From Phycisphaerales bacterium (GTDB lineage: Bacteria > Planctomycetota > Phycisphaerae > SM23-33 > FEN-1343), in the NCBI GenBank assembly GCA_003171335.1, contig PMYD01000081.1:1-46884 (forward strand): DNA of 46,884 nt, given 5' to 3'. The translations under genes and the position numbers were made by a program. Of the stretch, positions 33,489 to 40,946 are shown in pieces (the first letter of the stretch is position 1; each line of letters begins with the position of its first letter). The notes below the pieces were generated by a model. It was not told where the DNA came from, searched no databases, and saw only the letters and a program-made list of their open reading frames with translations.

Positions 33489-34694
33489 ATGAACCACACC
33501 AGCCAGGCCATCGCCATCAGCGAACACGTGCATTGGGTCGGCGCCATCGACTGGGACCTGCGCGATTTTCACGGCTACGCCACGACGCGCGGCACGTCGT
33601 ACAACGCCTACCTCATCACCGCCGGCGAGGTGACGTTGGTCGATACGGTCAAGGCCCCTTTCCGCGATGAGCTGCTGGCACGGATCGCCTCGGTGACCGA
33701 GCCGGGCAAGATCCGCACCATCATTTCCAACCACGCCGAAATGGACCACTCCGGCAGCCTGCCGGCGCTGATCGACGCCCTCAAGCCGCAGCGCGTCTTC
33801 GCCTCGGCCCTGGGCGTGCAGGCGTTGCGCGATCATTTCGGCCTCAAGAACATCACCCCGGTCAAGGATGGCCAGGCGATCGACATCGGCGGCGGCGAGC
33901 TGACCTTCTACGAAACCCGCATGCTGCACTGGCCCGACAGCATGTTCACCTGGTACGCCGGCGACGGCGTGCTGTTCTCCAACGATGCGTTCGGCATGCA
34001 CCTGGCCTCGGTGGAGCGGTTTACCGATGAACTGCCCTGGCCGCTCATCGCGGAGGAGACGGCCAGGTATTACGCCAACATCCTCATGCCCCTGTCCAAG
34101 CTGGTCGGGCGGCTGATGGAACGCATGCAGGCGCTGGCCCTGCCCATCAAGCTCGTAGCGACGGACCACGGGCCGATCTGGCGCCAGGATATCGCCAAGG
34201 TGTTCGAGCTGTACGCGCGCTGGGCTGCCCAGTTCAAGACGCGCAAGGCCGTGGTTGTGTACGACACCATGTGGGGCTCGACGGCGCGCATGGCGCGGGC
34301 CATCGCCGATGGCCTGCGCGAGGCCGGCGTGTCGGCGCGGCTGATGTCCATGTCCGGCAGCCATCGCAGCGAGGTGGCCACCGAGCTGCTGGAGGCCGGG
34401 GCCTTGCTGGTGGGCTCACCCACGCTGAACCGCAACATCTTCCCCAGCCTGGCCGATGTGATGACCTACCTGAAGGGCTTGGCGCCGCGTAACTTGATCG
34501 GGGCGGCCTTCGGCTCGTACGGCTGGTCGAGCCAGGCGGTGGGACAGTTGACCGATCTGCTCCGCCAGATGGATGTGGAGGTTATCGACGAGGGCGTGGC
34601 CGCCGTGTACGTGCCCGATGTCGAGGCCCTGGAACGCTGCCGCACGCTGGGCCGACGCGTGGCCGACCGGCTGACCGAACGAATCAAGCGTTGA
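33489..34694 (+). CDS. fprA: Flavodiiron protein (O2/NO reductase)
   Basis: A 401-residue cytoplasmic class A flavodiiron protein that reduces O2 to water or NO to N2O. The metallo-beta-lactamase-like domain (about 1-250) has the diiron ligands H82, E84, D86 and H87 (SNHAEMDHSG), H147 (RMLHWPDSM), D166 (FSNDAFG) and H227 (ATDHGPIW), all present. The flavodoxin domain (about 253-400) begins VVVYDTMWGSTARMARAIADG, with the FMN phosphate loop, and has VGSPTLN and AFGSYGWSS. Electrons normally arrive from rubredoxin; two rubredoxins and a reductase follow in the operon. ATG 33489 has GGGAG upstream. It is 33 nt behind the rubrerythrin-like gene. Confidence 0.95.
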   Translation: MNHTSQAIAISEHVHWVGAIDWDLRDFHGYATTRGTSYNAYLITAGEVTLVDTVKAPFRDELLARIASVTEPGKIRTIISNHAEMDHSGSLPALIDALKPQRVFASALGVQALRDHFGLKNITPVKDGQAIDIGGGELTFYETRMLHWPDSMFTWYAGDGVLFSNDAFGMHLASVERFTDELPWPLIAEETARYYANILMPLSKLVGRLMERMQALALPIKLVATDHGPIWRQDIAKVFELYARWAAQFKTRKAVVVYDTMWGSTARMARAIADGLREAGVSARLMSMSGSHRSEVATELLEAGALLVGSPTLNRNIFPSLADVMTYLKGLAPRNLIGAAFGSYGWSSQAVGQLTDLLRQMDVEVIDEGVAAVYVPDVEALERCRTLGRRVADRLTERIKR

Positions 34695-34778
34695 ATAGGG
34701 ATTGCCCTTGCTGGCGCGGCGAAGAGCGATCGGCGAGCCGTTTCGTTGCTCGCCCCATCGCAGGATGCAGGGATCGAT

Positions 34779-35837
34779 ATGAGCGAAACCGTGCAGGAGT
34801 GGGCCGGCGATGTGCGACCCGCGGTCGTCGGCACGTGCCAGGTGGACGTCAACCGCTCTACCCGCCGGTTTGCCGCCCAGGCGGGCCAGCCGCTGCTCAA
34901 GGCGCTGGAAAGGCAGAATATCTTCATCCCCTCCGCCTGCGGCGGCCGGGGCATCTGCCGGCAGTGCAAGGTGAAGGTGCTCCAGGGCGGCGGGGCGCCC
35001 AGCCCCGTGGAGATAAACCGGCTGTCGCCGGCGGACCTGGAGGCCGGCGTGCGCCTGGCCTGCCAGCTTCAGCTCCAGCAGGATCTGCAAATCGAGATCG
35101 ACCCGGAGCTGCTGACGATTCGCGACTACGCGGCCGTCGTGCAGGAGATCACGACGCTGACGCACGACATCCGCCGCTTCCAGCTCCGGCTGATCGAGCC
35201 GAAAATGCTCCGCTTCAGACCCGGGCAATACATGCAGCTCTACGTGCCCATCTATCCCGGCAGCAGCGATCCCATCAACCGGTCCTATTCCATCGCCTCG
35301 GACCCAGTGCGGGCCAACCGGGTCGACTTCATCATCCGCCGCGTCTTGAACGGCACGAGCACCACGTTCTGCTTCGATTACCTCCGGTCCGCCGATGCGC
35401 TGCACCTCAGCGGCCCCTACGGCGATTTTCGCCTCTCGGACGGTGCCTCGGACATCCTCTTTATCGCCGGCGGCTCGGGCATGGCCCCCATCCAGTCCAT
35501 GCTGCACCAGATGAAAAACACGCACAGCCAGCGCAAGACCACGTTCCTCTTCGGCGGCAATACGGTGCGCGATATCTTCATGCTTGAGGAGATGCGGCAG
35601 TTCGAGAAGGACCTGCCGAATTTCCGTTTCATCCCCATCGTGGCTAACGTGGACGCCGGCGACACGTGGACAGGCGAGCGCGGCCTGGTGACCGAGGCGG
35701 TCAAAAGGCTCGTGCAGCCAGGCCCTGCGCTCGAGGCCTATCTGTGCGGCAGCCCGGGCATGATCGACGCCACGGTGGCCGTGCTGGCCCGCAAGGGCAT
35801 GAGCGATGAGCGGATCTTCTTCGACAAGTTCTCGTGA
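34779..35837 (+). CDS. 2Fe-2S/FAD/NAD(P) oxidoreductase (NqrF/phenol-hydroxylase-reductase-like)
   Basis: A 352-residue soluble reductase. A plant-type ferredoxin domain at the N-terminus has the cluster ligands C54, C60, C63 and C95 (SACGGRGICRQC and RLACQ). The FAD-binding domain has FRPGQYMQLYVPIYPG and NRSYSIAS. The NAD(P)-binding domain has FIAGGSGMAPIQSML, LFGGNTVRDIF and the terminal YLCGSPGMIDA. The three-domain order matches NqrF without its N-terminal membrane helix. In this operon it probably passes electrons from NAD(P)H to a rubredoxin that serves the flavodiiron and rubrerythrin-like proteins. This is inference from context; no such partner is proven for this form. I chose ATG 34779 (AGGGAT upstream); a TTG at 34746 would add 11 residues. 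Confidence 0.92.
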   Translation: MSETVQEWAGDVRPAVVGTCQVDVNRSTRRFAAQAGQPLLKALERQNIFIPSACGGRGICRQCKVKVLQGGGAPSPVEINRLSPADLEAGVRLACQLQLQQDLQIEIDPELLTIRDYAAVVQEITTLTHDIRRFQLRLIEPKMLRFRPGQYMQLYVPIYPGSSDPINRSYSIASDPVRANRVDFIIRRVLNGTSTTFCFDYLRSADALHLSGPYGDFRLSDGASDILFIAGGSGMAPIQSMLHQMKNTHSQRKTTFLFGGNTVRDIFMLEEMRQFEKDLPNFRFIPIVANVDAGDTWTGERGLVTEAVKRLVQPGPALEAYLCGSPGMIDATVAVLARKGMSDERIFFDKFS

Positions 35838-35850
35838 GATGGAGCCCCCC

Positions 35851-36309
35851 ATGCCCGGCGCACCTACAATGCGGCAGATTGAAGAGCTGATGCGCTGCGA
35901 CCGCATCGTCGCCGGCGGTTTTTTCGGCAACGATATCCGCCCGCTGGAGGAGATCGTCCAGGCCGACGCGGCCACGCTCAAAGCCCTCAAGGCCACGAGC
36001 GACCAGCTTGCCCAGCGAATGAAGGCGCTGCGCGATCTGGGGCTGCCCTACCTGGGCAACACCGTCGCCGCCGGCGAGGGGCTGGAGGTGCGCATCGACG
36101 AAAATCGCGGCACGCTGATCTGCCCCTTCGGCGATGGCACGCGCCATTTCAAAACCATCACGCATTGCCGCCGGCTGGCCGATGGCCGGCAACGGCGCTG
36201 GTCCGATTTGAACATTCACCTGATCGAGGCCCACGGCTTTTTCGAGGGCCAGGGCTGCGCTTTCAGGCTGGAGCCGGCCGATCTGGTCGAGCTGCTGCTG
36301 CTGCGATAA
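35851..36309 (+). CDS. Unrecognised conserved-looking protein of the oxygen-defence operon
   Basis: A 152-residue soluble protein I cannot assign to a family. It has no signal or membrane helix. Residues about 7-65 look helical (MRQIEELMRCDRIVAGGFFGNDIRPLEEIV, then an ATLKALKATSDQLAQRMKAL helix). A beta-rich second half contains LEVRIDENRGTLICPFGDGTRHFKT and DLNIHLIEAHGFFEG. Four Cys (16, 91, 106, 136) and His 99, 105, 123 and 128 could bind metal or a flavin, but no known motif is met. ATG 35851 has GGAG 6 nt upstream and is 13 nt after the reductase stop; rubredoxin 1 follows after 17 nt. Tight packing between the reductase and the rubredoxins implies a role in the same electron path, perhaps as an adaptor, chaperone or regulator. 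That role is a guess. Confidence 0.75.
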   Translation: MPGAPTMRQIEELMRCDRIVAGGFFGNDIRPLEEIVQADAATLKALKATSDQLAQRMKALRDLGLPYLGNTVAAGEGLEVRIDENRGTLICPFGDGTRHFKTITHCRRLADGRQRRWSDLNIHLIEAHGFFEGQGCAFRLEPADLVELLLLR

Positions 36310-36326
36310 AAAACCAGGCTGTTCTG

Positions 36327-36509
36327 ATGAATCATGCCGGTCAAACCGATTCTCAACAATGGGTCTGCCGCATCTGCGGGTATATTTACGACCCGCGGCT
36401 GCACGAGGGCGTGGCCTTCGAGGACCTGCCGGCCAATTGGCGCTGCCCCGGGTGCGGATTCGGCAAGAGCGTTTTCGTGCGGAGACATCAAGCCGCGGCC
36501 GATCAATAG
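36327..36509 (+). CDS. Rubredoxin with shortened loop
   Basis: A 60-residue rubredoxin. The Fe(Cys)4 knuckles are C14-x2-C17 ([12 protein letters not shown]) and C40-x2-C43 ([13 protein letters not shown]). Between them the usual loop of about 22 residues is cut by some 7 ([15 protein letters not shown]). This resembles the short rubredoxin of Desulfovibrio desulfuricans and differs from the full-length partner at 36529. The N- and C-terminal extensions ([11 protein letters not shown] and RRHQAAADQ) are also unusual. It carries single electrons, probably from the reductase at 34779 to the flavodiiron or rubrerythrin-like protein. ATG 36327 has only a weak AGG upstream; the frame continues open upstream inside the preceding gene but without family similarity. 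Confidence 0.88.
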   Translation: MNHAGQTDSQQWVCRICGYIYDPRLHEGVAFEDLPANWRCPGCGFGKSVFVRRHQAAADQ

Positions 36510-36528
36510 TGTGGAAAGGATGCCATCA

Positions 36529-36690
36529 ATGACGAAATACGTGTGTGACGCCTGCGGTTACATCTACGACCCGGATAAGGGCGACCCGGGCGCCAACATT
36601 CCGCCCGGCACGGCGTTCGAAGACCTGCCCGATGACTGGCTGTGCCCCGAGTGCAGCGTGGGCAAGGATATGTTCTCGCCGCTGAAGTAG
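36529..36690 (+). CDS. rub: Rubredoxin, full-length loop
   Basis: A 53-residue canonical rubredoxin: C6-x2-C9 ([12 protein letters not shown]), the complete loop [22 protein letters not shown], and C39-x2-C42 ([12 protein letters not shown]). It is the last gene of the oxygen-defence operon, 19 nt after the short rubredoxin, with AAAGGA ahead of ATG 36529. An in-frame ATG at 36520 is also possible. Two different rubredoxins side by side suggest two acceptors, perhaps the flavodiiron protein and the rubrerythrin-like protein. It converges with murD after 9 nt. Confidence 0.94.
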   Translation: MTKYVCDACGYIYDPDKGDPGANIPPGTAFEDLPDDWLCPECSVGKDMFSPLK

Positions 36691-36699
36691 AGAGTTCTT

Positions 36700-38013
36700 C
36701 TACACCAGTCCGCCGACAAGCACCTGGAACCTCTTGCCGCGTTCGATGTAGTTGGCGAATTGCCCATAGCTGGCGCAGGCGGGGCTTAAGAGCACGACAT
36801 CGCCCGGGCCGGCCTGCCGCAGGGCGGCGGCGACGGCGGCGTCAAATTCTTTCTCGAACATCACCGAATCCTGCCGCGCCGGCGGCAGATTCGCGCGCAC
36901 GCCCTGGACCAGTTGCTCGCCCACCTGCCCGGTCGCCACCACCGCCTTGCAGCGCTGGGCAAGCTGGCGACACAGCTCCTCCAGCGGCACGTGCTTGTCG
37001 TATCCGCCGGCGATGGCCACCACGCGGCCGGTCTCGAAGCTCTTGAGCGCGACGATCGCGCTATCGGGCGTGGTGGCCTTGGAATCATCGAAAAAACGCA
37101 CGCCGCCACGCTCGCCCACCAGGGCCAGCCGGTGCGCCAAGCCGCGGAAATCCTTCAGCGCGGCCGCGGCATCCGATCGCCCCACGCCCAGGGCCTGACC
37201 GACGGCCCAGGCCGCCTGCGCATCGAGTTGGTTGTGTTCACCCGGCAGCACCAGGTCGAACGGCTCGCCGGCCAGGCCGAACGTGGCCACGCGCCCGGGC
37301 GCCTCGGCGGCCCACGCCGCCACGGCGGGGTCGTCGGCGCTGACGATCAACAGGTCAGCAGGCTTCTGGAAGCGGAAGATGTTCTTCTTCGCCTCGGCAT
37401 AGGCATCCAGCGTGCCGTGGCGGTCCAGGTGGTTGGGCCGCAGGTTGGTGACCACGGCCAGCGGCGGGGAAAGCCGAATCGCCGCCATCCGCTCGAGCTG
37501 AAAACTGGACAGCTCCAGCACCACCACGTGCCCCGGCTGGATCGAGCCGGCGGCCAATTCCTCCAGCAGGCTGCGGCCGATATTGCCGCCCAGATGCGTG
37601 GTGAATTTCCTGGCCAGCACCTCGGCGGTCATGGCGGCGGTGGTGCTCTTGCCCACGCTGCCCGTGATGCCGATCAGGCGGGCGGGGCAGCGCTGGCAGA
37701 AGAGATTGATCTCCGTGGTGACCGGCACGCCTCGCCGGGCGGCGGCCACGAGAAAGGGCGTGCCTTCCGGCACGGCGGGGTTGACCACCAGCAGATCGCA
37801 GCCATCCAGGTCGCGCTCGTCGTGGCCCCCGAGGCGCAAATCCACCGCCAGGTCCGACAGCTTGGCCAGGCTTTCGGCAAGCTGGTCGGCGGGGGCCAGG
37901 TCCGTCACGGTCACGCGGGCGCCTTGCCCGCACAGCCAGCGCGTCACGCCCACGCCGCCGCCGAAACGGCCCAGGCCCATCACCACGACACGCTTGGCCT
38001 CCATGCTCTCCAT
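36700..38013 (-). CDS. murD: UDP-N-acetylmuramoyl-L-alanine:D-glutamate ligase
   Basis: Adds D-Glu to UDP-MurNAc-L-Ala in peptidoglycan precursor synthesis, so the organism makes a murein precursor. The 437 residues have the N-terminal UDP-binding domain (VVVMGLGRFGGG), the central ATP-binding domain with GITGSVGKSTTAAM, ELSSFQLE and NLRPNHLDRHGTLDAYAEAK, and the C-terminal domain with FDDSKATTPDSAIVAL and LSPACASYGQFANYIERGKRF. The Mur P-loop usually reads TNGKT/S but is GSVGKST here. I chose ATG 38013; TTG 38031 overlaps the upstream stop (TTGA) and would add six residues, and ATG 38004 would remove three. It is the third gene of a minus-strand unit behind two M16 peptidases, far from any dcw cluster. 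Confidence 0.93.
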   Translation of the reverse strand: MESMEAKRVVVMGLGRFGGGVGVTRWLCGQGARVTVTDLAPADQLAESLAKLSDLAVDLRLGGHDERDLDGCDLLVVNPAVPEGTPFLVAAARRGVPVTTEINLFCQRCPARLIGITGSVGKSTTAAMTAEVLARKFTTHLGGNIGRSLLEELAAGSIQPGHVVVLELSSFQLERMAAIRLSPPLAVVTNLRPNHLDRHGTLDAYAEAKKNIFRFQKPADLLIVSADDPAVAAWAAEAPGRVATFGLAGEPFDLVLPGEHNQLDAQAAWAVGQALGVGRSDAAAALKDFRGLAHRLALVGERGGVRFFDDSKATTPDSAIVALKSFETGRVVAIAGGYDKHVPLEELCRQLAQRCKAVVATGQVGEQLVQGVRANLPPARQDSVMFEKEFDAAVAAALRQAGPGDVVLLSPACASYGQFANYIERGKRFQVLVGGLV

Positions 38014-38027
38014 GATGCCCGCTCTTT

Positions 38028-39254
38028 TCAAAACATGCCCTTGGGCCCGAGCGACACGATCGTCGCCTCATTCAGATTGAAATGCCGGGCCACTTCCAGC
38101 ACGTCCTCGGCCCTGACGGCCATCATTTCCTCGATTTGCTCGGCCAGCGGCGTGTAGCTGTGGCGGTACAGCCAGTCGAAGCCGACGGCCGACAGCCGGC
38201 CCATCGGCAGCTCGCCCCGCAGCACGCTGGCCGAGGCGATCTTGTTCTTGGCCGCCGACAGCTCCGGGGCCGTGATGCCCTCAGCCATCAACTTTCCAAA
38301 CTCGCGCTGCACGATCTCCATCGCCTCACCCGCACGCTCCGGGTCCACCGTGAGCATGGTCAGCATGGCGCCCAGGCCGTCCATGGGGTCGTAGGTGACG
38401 GAAACATCCTCGACAATCGCCGGCTCGACCAGCGCGTAATACAGCCGGCTGCCCGTGTCATCGCCGAGAATCGCCCCCAGCAGCCGGGCGGCGTAGCGCT
38501 GCGGCGACTGCGCCGATGGCCCGGCGCCGATCAGCCCCACTTGCTGGCGCACCAGCTTGTCATCGACGATGCTGCGCTGTTCCTGCCGCCGCGGGGCATC
38601 GAGATACTGCCGCTGCGTCTGGACAGGCTCCCAGCCGGCACATGCAGCGGTCACCTGTCCCACCAGGGCATCCCAATCCAAATTGCCGGCCGCCACGACA
38701 ATCAGGTTGGTCGGACTGTAGCGCCGGCGGAAATACTCCAGCATCGACTGGCGCGACAGGTTGCGGATACTCTCGACGGTGCCCAGGACGCGGTGGCCCA
38801 GCGGGTGGCCGTTGAAATACTCCAGCATCAACTGCTCGTACAGGCGGAAGTCCGGCCGATCCTCGTACAGGGCGATTTCTTCCAGGATGACCTGCTTCTC
38901 CACGTCGAAATCCTCCTGCCGCAACGAGGGGCGGAGGATATCGCCCAGCAGATCGACCAGCCGGGCCTGAAATTCCGGCAGCACGGCGCCGTAGTACACG
39001 GTGGCCTCTTCGGAGGTGAAGGCGTTGTAGGCCGCGCCCAGGTCGTCAAACTCGCGGTTGACGTCGGCGGCCGTGCGCCGCTGGGTTCCTTTGAACACCA
39101 TGTGTTCCAGGAAGTGGCTTACGCCGTGCACATCGTCGGTCTCGTCCCGGCTGCCGGTGCGCGCGAAAAAGCCAACCGCCATGCTGGCGGCCGCGGGCGC
39201 CAACTCGGCGATCACGGTCAGGCCGTTATCCAACTGGTGAAGCTTGAACTCCAT
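38028..39254 (-). CDS. M16-family zinc peptidase, catalytic subunit
   Basis: A 408-residue M16B (pitrilysin-like, half-size) peptidase. The inverted zinc motif HxxEH is present as SHFLEHMVFKGT, and the distal Glu lies in NAFTSEEATVYYG or the following helix VEKQVILEEIALYEDRP. The second half has LVRQQVGLIGAGPS and DDTGSRLYYALVE, the common M16 C-terminal pattern. There is no signal peptide, so it is probably cytoplasmic. Its partner is the adjacent M16 gene at 39418, which lacks the zinc motif. Together they should form the closed chamber that degrades short peptides. ATG 39254 is used. Its stop overlaps a possible TTG start of murD. Confidence 0.93.
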   Translation of the reverse strand: MEFKLHQLDNGLTVIAELAPAAASMAVGFFARTGSRDETDDVHGVSHFLEHMVFKGTQRRTAADVNREFDDLGAAYNAFTSEEATVYYGAVLPEFQARLVDLLGDILRPSLRQEDFDVEKQVILEEIALYEDRPDFRLYEQLMLEYFNGHPLGHRVLGTVESIRNLSRQSMLEYFRRRYSPTNLIVVAAGNLDWDALVGQVTAACAGWEPVQTQRQYLDAPRRQEQRSIVDDKLVRQQVGLIGAGPSAQSPQRYAARLLGAILGDDTGSRLYYALVEPAIVEDVSVTYDPMDGLGAMLTMLTVDPERAGEAMEIVQREFGKLMAEGITAPELSAAKNKIASASVLRGELPMGRLSAVGFDWLYRHSYTPLAEQIEEMMAVRAEDVLEVARHFNLNEATIVSLGPKGMF

Positions 39255-39297
39255 GGTCGGCTTCCTAGCAGCCTTTCACGACTGAAAAAACGAGTCA

Positions 39298-39391
39298 GGG
39301 TGCCGTGGTTTGCGTAGCGCAGCGAAGCAACCACGTACGGTGGCGATCGTGGTTGCTCCGTCCTTGCAGGACTCCGCAAGCCACGGCACCC
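39298..39391. repeat. Second copy of the GTGCCGTGGTTTGCG inverted-repeat element
   Basis: About 94 bp between the two M16 genes. The left arm (39298-39335) begins GGGTGCCGTGGTTTGCG and the right arm (39348-39391) ends in GCAAGCCACGGCACCC; inner arms AGCAACCACG and CGTGGTTGCT are also paired. The left arm matches that of the element at 32225 over more than 30 bp with about three differences, so these are dispersed copies of one family. Confidence 0.75.
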
Positions 39392-39417
39392 GCAATTCAA
39401 TATTGGTCACTGACGAA

Positions 39418-40665
39418 TCACTCCAAAGCAGCCGTATCCAGCGCCTGGGGGCCGAGGAAACAGCCGGTAATGTTCCGGGCCGGGTAGGCCGCCAGGCACT
39501 CCAGCACATCCTGGCGCGTCACGGCGTCGATGGCCGAGGACACTTCCTCCAGCCCGCGCAGCCGGCCCAGCAGGTGCCAGTCGCCGACCAAACCGTTGGC
39601 CCGGGCGGCGGTGCTCTCGCCCTGCATGATCAGGGCGCTTTTGAGCTGCGTCTTGGCCCGCACCAGCTCGTCCTCGTCGATGCCCTCGCCCAGCCGCTTC
39701 AGTTCGCCGACGGTCACATCCAGCGTCTGCTGGGCCTTCTCCGGCGTCGTGCCGGCGTAGACGAACATTCCCGCCGCCGCCTTCATGCCGTGGTAGCGTG
39801 CGCCCACCGAGTACACCAGCCCGCGCTTCTCGCGCACCTCGGAGAACAGCCGGCCGCTCATGCCGCCGCTGAGCGCCATCTCGGCGACGCGCATCGGGTA
39901 GTACAGCTTCTCCTCCTGCGGCCGCGGGGCATCGTAGGCCAGGCAGATCTGCACCTGCGAGGTGGCCTTGGATTCCTGGCACACGCCCCGCTGGGCCGCC
40001 GCCAGGGTTAATTCGTCCAGCGGCCCTCCGCGCCAGCCGCCGAAAACTTCGGCCACGTGATCGCGCAACGCCGGCCATTCAAATCGCCCCGCCACCGCCA
40101 GCATGCTGCCCCGGGGCGTCAGGTGAGTTTTGGCGTGAGCCCGCAGGACCTGGCTGGTCATTGCCTTGAGCGATTCCTCGCTGCCCAGCACCGATGCGCC
40201 CAGCGGCCGGGGGTAAAACCGCTCGCGAAGGCAGAGATTGCACTTGCGCGAGGGGTCATCCTCCAGGCCGGCCAGCTCCTGGGCCACAAGGTTGCGGCAG
40301 GGGTCGAACGTTTTGTCGGCCAATTCCGGGCGGGCCAGGATATCGCCGTAGATCGCCAGCACCGGATCGAGGCTCTGGTGCGTTTGTGAGGCCTGGAAGT
40401 GCACGAACAGGCTGCGGACGCCTTCTTCGCGATGGCAACCCAGGCTGTCGAGGGCATCGTTGAGCTGCCGGCTGTTGCGGCCGCCGGCCCCGCGGAAGAG
40501 CCACTCGGTCATGACGGTGGAGGCCCCGGCCAGTTTATCCCCATCCCGGCTGCACCCGGCCGGCACGGCCAGCACCACAGCCGCCGAAACGACGTAGTCC
40601 AATTGCTCGGCCAGGAGCGTCAGCCCGTTTTCAAATTCCTGAACGAAAAACTTCTCTTTAATCAT
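39418..40665 (-). CDS. M16-family peptidase-like protein, non-catalytic subunit
   Basis: A 415-residue M16 homologue. Where the active subunit has HFLEH this one has TVMTEWLFRG, so both His and the Glu are replaced and zinc cannot bind. The C-terminal half keeps the substrate-binding Arg-Tyr segment (GGMSGRLFSEVREKRGLVYSVGARYHG) seen in inactive partners of heterodimeric M16 peptidases. It should pair with the product of 38028. ATG 40665 (MIKEKFFVQEFENGLTLLAE) starts where the family does. An open frame to 40950 would add 95 residues, but these are the translated palindrome cluster 40694-40828 (with words like HGRDARAT) and are spurious. It is the first gene of the unit that ends with murD. 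Confidence 0.9.
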   Translation of the reverse strand: MIKEKFFVQEFENGLTLLAEQLDYVVSAAVVLAVPAGCSRDGDKLAGASTVMTEWLFRGAGGRNSRQLNDALDSLGCHREEGVRSLFVHFQASQTHQSLDPVLAIYGDILARPELADKTFDPCRNLVAQELAGLEDDPSRKCNLCLRERFYPRPLGASVLGSEESLKAMTSQVLRAHAKTHLTPRGSMLAVAGRFEWPALRDHVAEVFGGWRGGPLDELTLAAAQRGVCQESKATSQVQICLAYDAPRPQEEKLYYPMRVAEMALSGGMSGRLFSEVREKRGLVYSVGARYHGMKAAAGMFVYAGTTPEKAQQTLDVTVGELKRLGEGIDEDELVRAKTQLKSALIMQGESTAARANGLVGDWHLLGRLRGLEEVSSAIDAVTRQDVLECLAAYPARNITGCFLGPQALDTAALE

Positions 40666-40693
40666 CTGGAATCCAGTTAGCTCTGAAACACCC

Positions 40694-40828
40694 GTGGCAC
40701 GGGCGTCTCGCCCGTGAGTAGCACGGCCATCTTGGCCGTGTTCCGGCAGTTTTCTGCTTCCGGCAGTCTCCTGCGTTTCCCCACGGGCGAGACGCCCGTG
40801 GGACTCATGGGCGAGACGCCCATGCCAC
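40694..40828. repeat. Cluster of four palindromes of the CACGGGCGTCTCGCCCGTG family
   Basis: Four palindromic units stand close together: 40694-40716 (GGCACGGGCG/CGCCCGTG), 40722-40740 (CACGGCCA tct TGGCCGTG), 40781-40801 (CCACGGGCG/CGCCCGTGG) and 40806-40828 (CATGGGCGAGACGCCCATG). The first and third are in opposite orientation. Related to the single unit at 30626. They lie between ppk1 and the first M16 gene, both on the minus strand, and so downstream of ppk1. Nothing else is seen in 40666-40946. Confidence 0.8.
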
Positions 40829-40946
40829 TTATTCAGAAGCGCCTCCCGGCGCTGTGGCTGTTGATTGTAAGCTTGCCTAGGCCCCCGCGAAACCCCGGAC
40901 AGGGAATTGCCTCGCCGACATCCACTTTCCGGCTTCGAGGCAGCCC

